Made by a program: the position numbers and the translations under genes. The notes beneath the pieces were generated by a model that did not search any database, was not told where the DNA came from, and was given only the letters and a program-made list of their open reading frames with translations. From Streptomyces lydicus (GTDB lineage Bacteria; Actinomycetota; Actinomycetes; Streptomycetales; Streptomycetaceae), in contig NZ_RDTE01000003.1 in the NCBI RefSeq assembly GCF_004125265.1, positions 3,286,001 to 3,350,000 of the forward strand: a DNA stretch of 64,000 nt, written 5' to 3'. Positions 29,180-37,370 of the stretch are shown here, piece after piece (position 1 is the first letter of the stretch; each line of letters opens with the position of its first letter).

Positions 29180-29619
29180 GACCGGGCTCCCCCTCCCTGC
29201 CTCGCGCCGAGCCCGCGCTCGACGTACTCCCGGACGAAGTCGGGCATTTCGATATCCTTCGGCGACATGTCACGCGGGTCGAAGTTGCCCGTGACCATGT
29301 CGGCCGGCGTCATCCCCTTGGGCAGCCGGCCGACTGCCACCTCCATCACCTGCGACAAGGCCTTGGTCCTGGCCTGGTCGAGGGTGGCCTGGATGACCCT
29401 CGACAGGTCCTTCGGCGCCATGTTGCGGTAAGCGCCGGTGGGGAAGTCCAGCGCCAGCACCTGGCCCTGGGCGCCCACCGTCACCTTCACCACCTGCCGG
29501 GGCGCGGTCACCGTGGCCTGGATCTCGTTGATCTGCCGGCGTGTGTCGACGGACTGCTCACGCGCGTCGCGGTACTCGGCCAGCAGATCCTCGATCTGCT
29601 GATCGTACGGAGTCGACAT
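29176..29619 (-). CDS. YbaB/EbfC-family protein (EspL-like)
   Basis: 147 residues. The start at 29619 (MSTPYDQQIEDLLAEY) has a purine-rich GAGGGGAAGG just upstream. A helix (IEDLLAEYRDAREQ) is followed by VTVGAQGQVLALDFPTGAYR, the beta-sheet core of the YbaB fold, and then a helix with ATLDQARTKALSQVM. YbaB proteins bind DNA or nucleoid; in mycobacterial ESX-1 the YbaB-like EspL works with secreted Esp proteins. First gene of the cluster leading to the giant gene, and overlapping the next gene by four bases. A secretion-related rather than nucleoid role is inferred from the neighbours. Confidence 0.85.
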   Translation of the reverse strand: MSTPYDQQIEDLLAEYRDAREQSVDTRRQINEIQATVTAPRQVVKVTVGAQGQVLALDFPTGAYRNMAPKDLSRVIQATLDQARTKALSQVMEVAVGRLPKGMTPADMVTGNFDPRDMSPKDIEMPDFVREYVERGLGARQGGGARS

Positions 29620-29653
29620 TCCCTTCCCCTCAACGCTCTGTGCTGCGCTCATT

Positions 29654-29692
29654 CGGCCGGTCGTCACCCAGTGAAGCGTGTGTGACGGGCCG
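29654..29692 (-). terminator. Bulged hairpin between two ESX units
   Basis: CGGCC plus CGTCAC (29654-29667, with a 3-nt bulge) pairs with GTGACG plus GGCCG (29682-29692). It lies 90 bases past the stop of the 1210-residue gene and 35 bases before the YbaB-like start, so it may be a terminator or a leader structure. The gap 29620-29781 holds nothing else. Confidence 0.4.
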
Positions 29693-29781
29693 AACCGACC
29701 GGCGGACACGCGATCTTGACCGCACGGACAGCCGGTTCTGCCTCCTTGGCCAAACCCGGCCTGTCCCGCCGCGCCCCGGCC

Positions 29782-32700
29782 TCACTTGAAGCCGCCGCCG
29801 CCCCAGATGTCGTCGCTCTGTCGCAACAGGTCGGCGACGCTGCTCCTGCTGTCCTCGTCGCGCTCCTTGGTCTTGCCCCTGCCCTTGCCCTGACCTGCGG
29901 AGGAGCCGTCCTTCTCGGACTCGGCGGACGAAGTGGCGGCAGCGCTCGGCTTCTCCTCCGGTTCGACCCCCGAGCAGGACAGCTCTCTGAGCATGCCCCC
30001 TTCGGAGGAGGGCTTGGGGCGCCAGGCGGGCCGCGCGGGCTCGGCGAACGCCTGCTCCGAGCCGGCACCACGGGCAATCATGTACGCGCTCGCGCCGATC
30101 ACACCGGCAGCGCCCACCGCCTCTTCCACGCCGGTCACTCCGTCGGCGTGGCCGCCCTTCGCACCGAAGAGGGGCAGGAGATCGGCGTCCCATGCCTCGG
30201 CGTCGTCGGCCACGGACGCGCCCTGAGGCGCGGACGCCGAGGCGGGGTCGGCCGCCGGGGTCGTCGCACGTGCCTTCGCCGGTGCTGAGGCGGGCGCGGA
30301 CGCGGCGGGCGCGGACGCCGGTGCCGGGGCGGGCGCCGTGGCCGGTACCGGGGCCGGGGCGAGCGTCGTGGCCGATGCCGCGGGGGGTGCCGACGCCGAT
30401 GTCGCGGCGGGTGCCGACGCCGGTGCCGAGAGGGGCCCCGAGGCCGGGACCGTCAGCGACGCGGCGGGGGCCGACGCCGGTGCGGTCCCGGTCGCCGGGG
30501 CGGGCGCAGGCGCGGACGCGGGGGTCGAGTGGACCGCCTGCTGCGGTGCCGGGACCGGCGCCTGCGGGGCGGGCGCCTGCCCGGCGACCGCGACGGCCGG
30601 GGCCTGCTGAGGGGGCGCCGTGGCCGGGGCGGACTCAGGCTGGTGAACGGCCGCCGGTGCTTCCCGGCTCGTCAGCGCATGAGCCGGCAGACTCTGCGAC
30701 GCAGGCACCTCCGCCGGCACCTCCGCGGGCACCTCCGCAGGCACCTCCGCAGGCACCTCCGCCGGCTGCGGTGCGGACACCGGTTCCCCGGCGGCCTCCG
30801 GCGCGGCCTCGGGTGCTGCGACGTTCGGCGTTGCGTGCGGCGCGGGGGCGGCGACGTCCGGCGCGGCCGGGGTCACGGCGGTCGAGGCGGGCGGCGCCAC
30901 GGCCGACTCGGTGCCAGCAGTGCCAGCAGTGGCAGCAGTGGCGTGGGTGCCGTTCGGGGCGGCGTTCCGCGGCGCCTGTGTGCCCGAACTACCGGGCGCG
31001 CTCCAGGTGTTGGCAGCCGCTGGGCTCCCGTACTGCCCCACGGTGCCGGTGCCCCACGTCGACGCGAGGAACGGCAGGCCGTCCAGCGTGCCGATGGCGA
31101 ACGCGTCGGCGTTCGTGATGGCCGGGGTGCCCGTCTCGGCGTTCGTGGTGGCCGGGGTGCCCGTCTCGGGCGCTGCCGCTTCCTGCTCCGACAGCGCATC
31201 CGCCGGGAGCCCGTCGGAGGGCAGTCCGCGCGGCGAGAAGTCCAGCCCCGCACCGCCGGTCCCGGCCCCACCGGTCGCCTCCGGCGTGGAGGCCGACCCC
31301 GCGCTGCGCCACGGCGTCGCATCGCCCTGGAGCAGACCGGAGGCATCGGACGGCGCGCCCTCCGAACCACTCCCGCCGGCGCCCATACCGCCCATCGGCA
31401 TCATCGGCATCATCGGCATACCGGAACCTCCGCCCTGGCTCGGCGTGTTCGCCCCGCCGGAGGCGCCCGACGCCAGTCCGTCGCCGTAGGAGTCCGAGGC
31501 CCCTCCGCTGCTGTCCAGCGACAGTCCGTCGGAGAACAGCCCGTCAGACGGCAGTCGGGTACCGGAACCGTCCAGCGACAGTCCGTCGCCGTCCAGCCCA
31601 CGCGGCGAGAAGTCCAGTCCCTCGCCGCCCGGCACGGCGCCGCCATTGAGGTGGCCGGCGTCGTCCCGCAGGTTCGCACCACGCCACGGCGTCGCATCGC
31701 CCTGGAGCAGACCGGAGGAGTCGGACGGCGCACCCTCCGAACCACCCCCGCCGCCGCCCATACCGCCGCCCATACCGCCCATCGGCATCATCGGCATACC
31801 GGAACCGCCGCCCTGGCTCGGCATGTTCGCCCCGCCCCCGGTCCCCGGGGACATCGTGGTCCCTTCGGGGCCCGCGGACTGCCGGCTGGTGCCCCCGGAG
31901 GGGTCGGACAGGCCGGTGTGCGGGTAGCTGGAGAGGCCGCCCCCGCCGTGCGAGGAGCCCAGCCCGGAGGGGTTCGCGCTGGAGAGGCTGGTGTCGGGGT
32001 AGCTGGAGAGCGGACTGGAGGTGGGGGCCTTGATACCGGAGGTGTCCAGCTTTGGGATGTTCGCCCCCGAGTACGGGGTGGTGCCGGCGTGCGGGCCGCC
32101 CCCGAGTTTCCCGATGTCATCCAGACCCAGACCGCCCGTGTACGGCTTCGACGCCACGTTCTTCTTCAGGTTCGGGGTGCCGGCGTTCTTGTTCGTGGGG
32201 CCGCCCAGCCCGAGGTCCGGGTAGCGCATGTTCGGGACGTTCGACGTGACCGGGTTCAGGGCAGCGTCCATCGAGGGGTCGAGGAGCCCGCTGTTGGGCA
32301 TGTTGGTGCCCGGGGCGTTCAGGCCGGTGTCCGGGTACGCACTGGGGTTCGTGTCCCGCGCCCCGCTCTGCGACCAGGGGCCCTTGCCGAGGGCCGGCAG
32401 GGGGATGTTGGCCGTGTTGGGGGTGGCGCTCCCGCCGTAGAGGGACGTGCCATTGGGCGCGTCCGTACCGCCCAGGTCCCCGGCGTTCGGGTAGGGGGTG
32501 GGGCTGCCGCTGTCCGGGGCGTTCGTGCTGAGGTCCGGGAACTTGGCGTGGCCGGGGCGGTTGCCGGTTCCCGGACCCGTGCCGGAGTTCGCCGTCGAAT
32601 CCGGGAAGTTGCCCTCGTTGAAGTGGGGCAGGTTGCCGTTGCCGTTGCCGGTGTGGGGGGGACCGGTGGGGCCGTAGTCCAACAGGTTGGGGGAGTTGTA

Positions 32701-33414
32701 GCCCGCGCGGTTGGCGCCCCCGAAGTTGGGCCCGTTCGGCGAGTACCCGCCGACGTTGTTGTACAGGTTGGGCACGCCGTTGCCGGGGCCCGGGGCGCCT
32801 CCCGTTGGAGGGGTCGGCGACTTCGGCTGGGCGACGTTGTCCTCGGTGACCTTGTAGTGCGAGCTCAGGCTCTTCACGACCTGCTGCATGTCCTGGGTCA
32901 TCATGCTGACGAGCTCTGGCTTGGCACCGATGTGCACCGAGCCGTTGTCCATCATCAGGCTAGGGTCCTGCGCCAAGGCCTGTTTGGCGTAGAAGAAGTC
33001 GATGTCCGCGATCTTCTGACCGGCCTCGCGCAGGTGGGCCGCGTTGTTCGCCAGCTGCTGCGGGATGTTGTAGTCCCCGGTGATGCCTCCGGACAGCGTG
33101 TCGCCCAAGTCCTTCACCTGCTTGGACAGGGTGCCCATCACCCGGTTCAGCGCCTGTGCCGCGGGGCCCTTCCACGGCCCGTTCTCGCCGGCCAGCGCCT
33201 GCGCCTGCTCACTGATGCTATCGGCGGCCCGCTGGATCACCTGCTCCGCGTACCAGAAGGTGTCGGCCGCGTCCTGGATGCTCTGCGGGTCGGCTATGAA
33301 CTTGGCGCTGCCGTCGTTCTCGGGGTGATCGGGGTCGTGGCCGGTGACGTGTTTGACGACCGCTTTCCAACCCCACTCGGAGTAGTCCCCTTGATCGTTA
33401 TTGTCGTCGGACAT
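29782..33414 (-). CDS. Long WXG-motif ESX-associated protein with low-complexity tail (1210 aa)
   Basis: The start at 33414 (MSDDNNDQGDYSEW) has GGAGG close upstream. Residues 1-200 form a helical domain with DAADTFWYAEQVI, GENGPWKGPAAQAL (the WXG turn is WKG) and GGITGDYNIPQQLANNAAHL. This domain is shared with the 605-residue protein upstream. The remaining 1000 residues are Gly/Asn/Pro/Ala-rich and disordered, with an internal duplication (SEGAPSDSSGLLQGDATPWR recurring about 370 bp apart) and runs of EVPA and APAS. A hydrophobic stretch lies near the C-terminus (GVEEAVGAAGVIGASAYMIA), and the protein ends DDIWGGGGFK. Probably a secreted or surface ESX partner. Confidence 0.85.
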   Translation of the reverse strand: MSDDNNDQGDYSEWGWKAVVKHVTGHDPDHPENDGSAKFIADPQSIQDAADTFWYAEQVIQRAADSISEQAQALAGENGPWKGPAAQALNRVMGTLSKQVKDLGDTLSGGITGDYNIPQQLANNAAHLREAGQKIADIDFFYAKQALAQDPSLMMDNGSVHIGAKPELVSMMTQDMQQVVKSLSSHYKVTEDNVAQPKSPTPPTGGAPGPGNGVPNLYNNVGGYSPNGPNFGGANRAGYNSPNLLDYGPTGPPHTGNGNGNLPHFNEGNFPDSTANSGTGPGTGNRPGHAKFPDLSTNAPDSGSPTPYPNAGDLGGTDAPNGTSLYGGSATPNTANIPLPALGKGPWSQSGARDTNPSAYPDTGLNAPGTNMPNSGLLDPSMDAALNPVTSNVPNMRYPDLGLGGPTNKNAGTPNLKKNVASKPYTGGLGLDDIGKLGGGPHAGTTPYSGANIPKLDTSGIKAPTSSPLSSYPDTSLSSANPSGLGSSHGGGGLSSYPHTGLSDPSGGTSRQSAGPEGTTMSPGTGGGANMPSQGGGSGMPMMPMGGMGGGMGGGGGGSEGAPSDSSGLLQGDATPWRGANLRDDAGHLNGGAVPGGEGLDFSPRGLDGDGLSLDGSGTRLPSDGLFSDGLSLDSSGGASDSYGDGLASGASGGANTPSQGGGSGMPMMPMMPMGGMGAGGSGSEGAPSDASGLLQGDATPWRSAGSASTPEATGGAGTGGAGLDFSPRGLPSDGLPADALSEQEAAAPETGTPATTNAETGTPAITNADAFAIGTLDGLPFLASTWGTGTVGQYGSPAAANTWSAPGSSGTQAPRNAAPNGTHATAATAGTAGTESAVAPPASTAVTPAAPDVAAPAPHATPNVAAPEAAPEAAGEPVSAPQPAEVPAEVPAEVPAEVPAEVPASQSLPAHALTSREAPAAVHQPESAPATAPPQQAPAVAVAGQAPAPQAPVPAPQQAVHSTPASAPAPAPATGTAPASAPAASLTVPASGPLSAPASAPAATSASAPPAASATTLAPAPVPATAPAPAPASAPAASAPASAPAKARATTPAADPASASAPQGASVADDAEAWDADLLPLFGAKGGHADGVTGVEEAVGAAGVIGASAYMIARGAGSEQAFAEPARPAWRPKPSSEGGMLRELSCSGVEPEEKPSAAATSSAESEKDGSSAGQGKGRGKTKERDEDSRSSVADLLRQSDDIWGGGGFK
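30704..30763 (-). repeat. 12-bp tandem repeat (EVPA)x5
   Basis: Five 12-bp units (GGCACCTCCGCN on the plus strand) encode alternating Glu-Val-Pro-Ala in the tail of the 1210-residue protein. Such short in-frame repeats change length easily. Confidence 0.85.
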
Positions 33415-33584
33415 GCCGCCTCCACTCCCCTCCCCGAACGTCGATGACGCAGTGCCGTGCCACTGCCTGTAATCCGCGCGCGACCACACGGCATCCGGCC
33501 CCCGGCCGGTACTGCCTGGAAACCCGGCAGCCCCGTGCATCTTGTTCCTACAGGGGCCCGCCATCCAGCGTAGGCGTTGCGGGT

Positions 33585-33683
33585 GGTGTCACCGGCACGC
33601 TGTCACGACACCGAGACAAACACGATTCCTTCGCGGTCGATACCGCTGATTCGAGTAACCCGACGCACACCCTCTGTTGTCAA
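33585..33683 (-). promoter_or_regulatory. Candidate promoter/operator region of the 1210-residue gene
   Basis: On the minus strand, TTGACA (33683-33678) is followed after 19 bases by TTACTC, a possible though non-consensus -10. Just downstream lie GGTGTCAC (33585-33592), GCTGTCAC (33599-33606) and the complement GACACC (33607-33612). The same core is repeated four times at 54774-54834 and occurs at 59532-59539. The gap 33415-33787 holds no gene. Confidence 0.4.
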
Positions 33684-33722
33684 CTTGCCTGCCAGGCAGC
33701 CATGTTGCCCTTCCCGGCAGGC

Positions 33723-33743
33723 GCCCGGCGCTCATCGCCGGGC
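33723..33743 (-). terminator. Terminator hairpin after the 605-residue gene
   Basis: A perfect 8-bp stem (GCCCGGCG / CGCCGGGC) with a 5-nt loop, 45 bases past the stop codon at 33788. Confidence 0.6.
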
Positions 33744-33787
33744 CGTCGAGGAGAGTCTGCGGCGCAAAGGCACCACACCCGGGCGGA

Positions 33788-35605
33788 TCAGAACCCGGGC
33801 AGTCCGGCTGCCTGGCCGGTGTTCTGCGGAGTCGTGTCTCCCGACGGCACCGTCGACAAACGGCCCTTCATCGCCGGCTGCACCTCCACCGGCTGAGACT
33901 GCTGTGGCACATCCCCCGCCGGCACCGCCACCGAGCGGCCCATCATCGCCGGCTGCAACTCCACCGGCTGAGACTGCTGCCGCGCATCCTCCGCCGGCAC
34001 CGTCCGCGGCCGCAACATCATCTCCGGCTGCAACTCCTCCGGCTCAGACTGCTGCCGCGCATCCTCCGCCGGCACCGTCCGCGGCCGCAACATCATCTCC
34101 GGCTGCAACTCCTCCGGCTCAGACCGCTGCCGCGCATCCTCCGCCGGCACCGTCCGCGGCCGCAACATCATCTCCGGCTGCAACTCCTCCGGCTGAGACT
34201 GCCCCGTCGACGAGTCAATCGGGGCCGGCCGCGACAGATACTCCGAGGGCGGCATCCCAGTCACGGGGGACATCGTGTCCCGCGACATGGGCATCACCGG
34301 CCTGCTCATGCTCCGCGTCACGGGGGTTGTCCTCTGCTGCTGGAGCGGCGTTCCGAGGCCGGTGACACCCGAGCTGAACGAGTCGGGCAGGCCGCGGCCA
34401 CCACCGGTTATCGGGCTGGAGAAGGTGGCGTGGGGCACACTGTCGCCGGTGACCTTGTAGTGGGCCGCCAAGGCGATGAGCACCTGGCGCATGTCGCTGT
34501 CCAGCAACGGGGGGATGGACTTGACCTGGCTCACCGCGATCCGGCCATCGTCCATGACGATGTCGTCCTTGAATTCCCCAGGGTGCTCGTTGTAGTACTC
34601 GATGGCCTGATTGGCATACCAGACGTCGATGTCGTGCAGCTTGGCTATCGCCTCCCGCAGGTGCTGGGCGTTGTTCGCCAGCTGCTGGGGGACGTTGTAG
34701 TCACCGGTGATCCCGCCGGTCAGCACATCGGTCAGGTTCGAGACCTGCTGGGACACGTTCTGCATCAGCTTGTAGAAGCTCTGTGCCGCCGGCCCCTTCC
34801 ACGAGCCGTTCTCCCCGACCAATGCGTTGATCTGGTGGCTGAGGTTCTCGTCGGCCTCCTTCAGCACCTGCCCCGCATACCAGAAGGTGTCCGCCGCGTT
34901 CTGGAGCGACTGAGGGTCGGAGGTGTCGCTGCCGTTCACGCCGGGGTCGTCGGGCTTGGACCCGGTGACGGCCTCCATGACCTGCTTCCAGGTGTACTTG
35001 GAGTAGTCACCATTGGCGCTGTCGGAGCTGCCGGAACTTTTGGAGCTGGAGTCCGAGTTGGAGTCCGAGTTGGAGCTGGAATCGGGACTCGAATCCGATC
35101 CGGAATCCGAACTGGAACTGGAGTCGGAGTTCGTGTCCGAGCCAGGGCCGGACCATCCGCTGCCGTAACTGTTGGGGCTGGAACCGTAATTCCCCGTGTT
35201 GTAACCCCCGCCACCGCCGGTCGGGTCAATCCCGTAGCCGCCCAAGCCGTAACCACCGGTGTCGTAACCGGTGTTGTAGCCGGTGTTGTAGCCGGTGTTG
35301 TAGCCGTTCGGGTCCGTCCCGTAGGCGTCCGCCGGGTTCCCCGTGGAACCGTCCAGGCCCCCGGGAACGGTGTTTCGCGGGGGGTACCCGGCATAGCCTC
35401 CCCAGCCCGAGCCGCCACCGTAGGAGCCGGGGTCCAGGCCGTAGGAGCCATTCCCGTACCCGTTGGAGTAGCTACCCGGGACGCCCTCGGTGGCGGCACC
35501 CAGGAGGCCGTCGGAGACGCCGTAGTAGGCCGGAGTGGCCTCGTACGTGTACCCCGAGCCGTCGTTACCGGTGCCGCTGTTATAGGAGTTACTGCTCTCG
35601 GTCAT
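33788..35605 (-). CDS. WXG-motif ESX-associated protein with Tyr/Gly/Asn- and Ser/Asp-rich N-terminus (605 aa)
   Basis: The N-terminal 150 residues are Tyr/Gly/Asn-rich (NTGYNTGYNTGY), then come about 40 residues of Ser/Asp repeats. A helical core from about 195 to 400 matches the N-terminal domain of the 1210-residue protein: NAADTFWYAGQVL, GENGSWKGPAAQSF (WKG turn), GGITGDYNVPQQLANNAQHL. The C-terminus is five 25-residue repeats (SEPEELQPEMMLRPRTVPAE). The order of disordered and helical parts is therefore inverted relative to its paralogue. No strong ribosome site precedes the ATG at 35605, so the start is less certain. Likely an ESX substrate or surface component. Confidence 0.8.
   Translation of the reverse strand: MTESSNSYNSGTGNDGSGYTYEATPAYYGVSDGLLGAATEGVPGSYSNGYGNGSYGLDPGSYGGGSGWGGYAGYPPRNTVPGGLDGSTGNPADAYGTDPNGYNTGYNTGYNTGYDTGGYGLGGYGIDPTGGGGGYNTGNYGSSPNSYGSGWSGPGSDTNSDSSSSSDSGSDSSPDSSSNSDSNSDSSSKSSGSSDSANGDYSKYTWKQVMEAVTGSKPDDPGVNGSDTSDPQSLQNAADTFWYAGQVLKEADENLSHQINALVGENGSWKGPAAQSFYKLMQNVSQQVSNLTDVLTGGITGDYNVPQQLANNAQHLREAIAKLHDIDVWYANQAIEYYNEHPGEFKDDIVMDDGRIAVSQVKSIPPLLDSDMRQVLIALAAHYKVTGDSVPHATFSSPITGGGRGLPDSFSSGVTGLGTPLQQQRTTPVTRSMSRPVMPMSRDTMSPVTGMPPSEYLSRPAPIDSSTGQSQPEELQPEMMLRPRTVPAEDARQRSEPEELQPEMMLRPRTVPAEDARQQSEPEELQPEMMLRPRTVPAEDARQQSQPVELQPAMMGRSVAVPAGDVPQQSQPVEVQPAMKGRLSTVPSGDTTPQNTGQAAGLPGF
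33824..34198 (-). repeat. Five 75-bp tandem repeats
   Basis: Units of exactly 75 bases encode 25-residue repeats. Units 1-3 (34198 down to 33974) are nearly identical; units 4-5 have diverged (QPVELQPAMMGRS, QPVEVQPAMKGRL). In frame, so copy number can vary without breaking the gene. Confidence 0.9.
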
Positions 35606-35747
35606 TACTGGCAGACCCTTCGCACCATGCCCACAAGGCGCACCGCCCGCCGCGGGCGTTGCGCCTTCGTCTTCCTACCAAGCCCCCGTCGTATCTCGGG
35701 GCGTTCGTTCGTTTCGGCCCGTCCCGAGCCACCGCAGCCGCCTTCAA

Positions 35748-35787
35748 GACCGCGTGGTCCGGTAGGTGTCACCGGACCACCGCGGTC
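35748..35787 (-). terminator. Strong hairpin ending the small ESX gene cluster
   Basis: A 16-bp stem (35748-35763 with 35771-35787, one bulged base at 35780) around a 7-nt loop. It lies 72 bases past the stop of the 205-residue gene on the minus strand. The rest of 35606-35858 shows no gene. Confidence 0.7.
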
Positions 35788-35858
35788 CTTTTCGGGGTGC
35801 TCGTCCCCTCCCGCAGTGGCGCCTGACGCGGGCGGACCATGACGACCGCTCCATTCAC

Positions 35859-36476
35859 CTACGCGGTCGTGGTGGTGGACGGCCGCGACGAGGACGACTT
35901 ATCGGCCCCCAGCTGCTGGCCCAGCACCGCGCTGTCGCGCTGGAAGCTCTGGAGGTCGGTCTGCGCGTCCTGAATGAGCTGGTGCAGCTCGTTGCCCGCC
36001 TTACCGTTGAGCTCCTCCAGCGTGGAGTACTTGTTGGCCAACGTCCGGATCTTATCGGCGATGTCCATCAGCGACTGGCGCACGTCGTGCATGGCCTTGA
36101 CAAGGCCCTCCTTCAACCCCCCAGGGCCGCTGATCTTGGCTTTGAGGGCATCCGCCTCGGTGAAGGTGCCGGGCCGGATCTCGTCGATGTGGTCCACGCG
36201 ATCCATGGCGCCGCGGACCACCTCGGCGATGGTGTCCAGGTTGTCGGCGAACTTCTTGAGCGCCGTGGTGTCGACGGAGACGTCGCCGCCGCCCGAGGTG
36301 GACGTGCCCGGGATCCTCGGCAAAACCGGTATCGTCTGGCTCGTGTCGACCGTGCCCTTGCTGGTGTCGTCGTAGGCGCCGCCCTGGTAGTGCTGCGGGT
36401 CATCCGAGGACGAGCTGGATGACGAGTCGTATGACGAATTGTTGTTGCCGTAAGTCGTGTCACCCGGACTGACCAC
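35859..36476 (-). CDS. ESX-linked helical protein with Ser-rich ends (205 aa)
   Basis: The GTG start at 36476 has GGGAGGTGA at good spacing. The first 65 residues are Ser/Tyr/Asp-rich and disordered. Residues about 68-190 form long helices (TTALKKFADNLDTIAEVVRG, LVKAMHDVRQSLMDIADKIR, LHQLIQDAQTDLQSFQRDSA), similar in layout to WXG100-type proteins but without a clear WXG. The end is a Ser/Thr run. It follows the two WXG100 genes in the same direction and is probably a third secreted or co-secreted partner. I do not recognise a named family. Confidence 0.8.
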   Translation of the reverse strand: MVSPGDTTYGNNNSSYDSSSSSSSDDPQHYQGGAYDDTSKGTVDTSQTIPVLPRIPGTSTSGGGDVSVDTTALKKFADNLDTIAEVVRGAMDRVDHIDEIRPGTFTEADALKAKISGPGGLKEGLVKAMHDVRQSLMDIADKIRTLANKYSTLEELNGKAGNELHQLIQDAQTDLQSFQRDSAVLGQQLGADKSSSSRPSTTTTA

Positions 36477-36524
36477 TGCGCGTCACCTCCCCACCGTGCG
36501 GACGGAGTTGCTCTCGGCCATCGC

Positions 36525-36815
36525 TCACTGTTCCCAGAGGTTGACGCCGTACTTCTCACCGTCGTTGTAGTGCTGGCCGATGACGTTCAGGCCCTGGGCG
36601 GCCTTCACCGCCTGCTGCTGCATCGCTTCGGCCCCCTGCTTCCACTGGAGCCTCTGCTGCTCGTATGCCTCACGGGCCGCGCTGTCCCAGTTGGCGAGAG
36701 ACTTGTTGGCGTTGGCTTCCAGCTCGTCCAGGGTCTGCTGGATCTTCTGAGCGATGGCCTGCATCTCGCCCTCGGCGAACGACATCTGCTCGAGACTTAC
36801 CTGGTACGTCGTCAT
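36525..36815 (-). CDS. WXG100 family protein (Esx), 96 aa
   Basis: The start at 36815 (MTTYQVSLEQMSF) follows AGAGAGG; an in-frame extension to 36932 is not supported. The length of 96 residues is typical. Helix one (EGEMQAIAQKIQQTLDELEA) leads to the turn NWDSAAREAY, a W-x-S variant of the WXG motif, then helix two (WKQGAEAMQQQAVKAAQGL). Esx proteins form antiparallel four-helix dimers and are exported through EccC. Its pair is the gene just upstream. Confidence 0.9.
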   Translation of the reverse strand: MTTYQVSLEQMSFAEGEMQAIAQKIQQTLDELEANANKSLANWDSAAREAYEQQRLQWKQGAEAMQQQAVKAAQGLNVIGQHYNDGEKYGVNLWEQ

Positions 36816-36900
36816 GTTGGCCTCTCTTGGCTTGCACCCGGCGCCCAGCGCCGGGCCGTCGTCGGACAGGTCACGGGGGCCGGCCCCGCGGGACCGCGGA

Positions 36901-37236
36901 TCACATACCGGGCAGCCCGGCGGCGATGGCACTCTGCAGCGAGGCGGCCTCGTCGCTGGTCTGGCCGTGAACGCTCTCGTACTTCCCCGTGGTGGCCTCG
37001 AGCTTCTCGAAGACGACCTGGAGCGCCGCGTGCACCTTGTCGCAGTTGTCGATCCAGTTCTGCACTGCTGCTTCGAAGGTTACGGCCGCGTCACCCTGCC
37101 AGCCCCCGCGCAGGGCGGTCAGCTGATCGAACATGGCCTTGTGGGCCTGCCGGGTCTCCATCAGGCCCTGTTCGAAGTGCGGCAGCGCCGACCGCATTCC
37201 GGGAACATCAACACTCGTCGGCTGGTTTCCAGCCAT
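36901..37236 (-). CDS. WXG100 family protein (Esx), 111 aa
   Basis: Two helices joined by GGWQGDAAVTF (WQG motif), as in CFP-10/EsxB-type proteins. The ATG at 37236 has AAGGAG 7 bases upstream. Together with the 96-residue WXG100 gene 85 bases downstream it should form the secreted heterodimer of this ESX system. A hydrophobic C-terminus (SLQSAIAAGLPGM) could carry a secretion signal; no clear YxxxD/E motif is seen. Confidence 0.9.
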   Translation of the reverse strand: MAGNQPTSVDVPGMRSALPHFEQGLMETRQAHKAMFDQLTALRGGWQGDAAVTFEAAVQNWIDNCDKVHAALQVVFEKLEATTGKYESVHGQTSDEAASLQSAIAAGLPGM

Positions 37237-37289
37237 GGGCTTCTCCTTCGCTCAGGTGGTTCCTTCGTGCCGTCAACCATGGCACCGTG

Positions 37290-37302
37290 TGGGTTTCCCA
37301 CT
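37290..37302. promoter_or_regulatory. Palindrome upstream of the WXG100 pair
   Basis: GTGGGTTTCCCAC: two 5-bp arms around TTT, 54 bases upstream of the first WXG100 start. It shares the 8-mer GGTTTCCC with the 13-bp elements upstream of the two small LuxR genes. It might be an operator, or a weak end signal for the upstream machine operon, in the 134-bp gap 37237-37370. Confidence 0.35.
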
Positions 37303-37370
37303 GTCCCGCGCCCTCCACTCGCGAGGAACCGCACGCGGGGGTTGTTGCCTTCCGATACAGGCCCCGTTGT

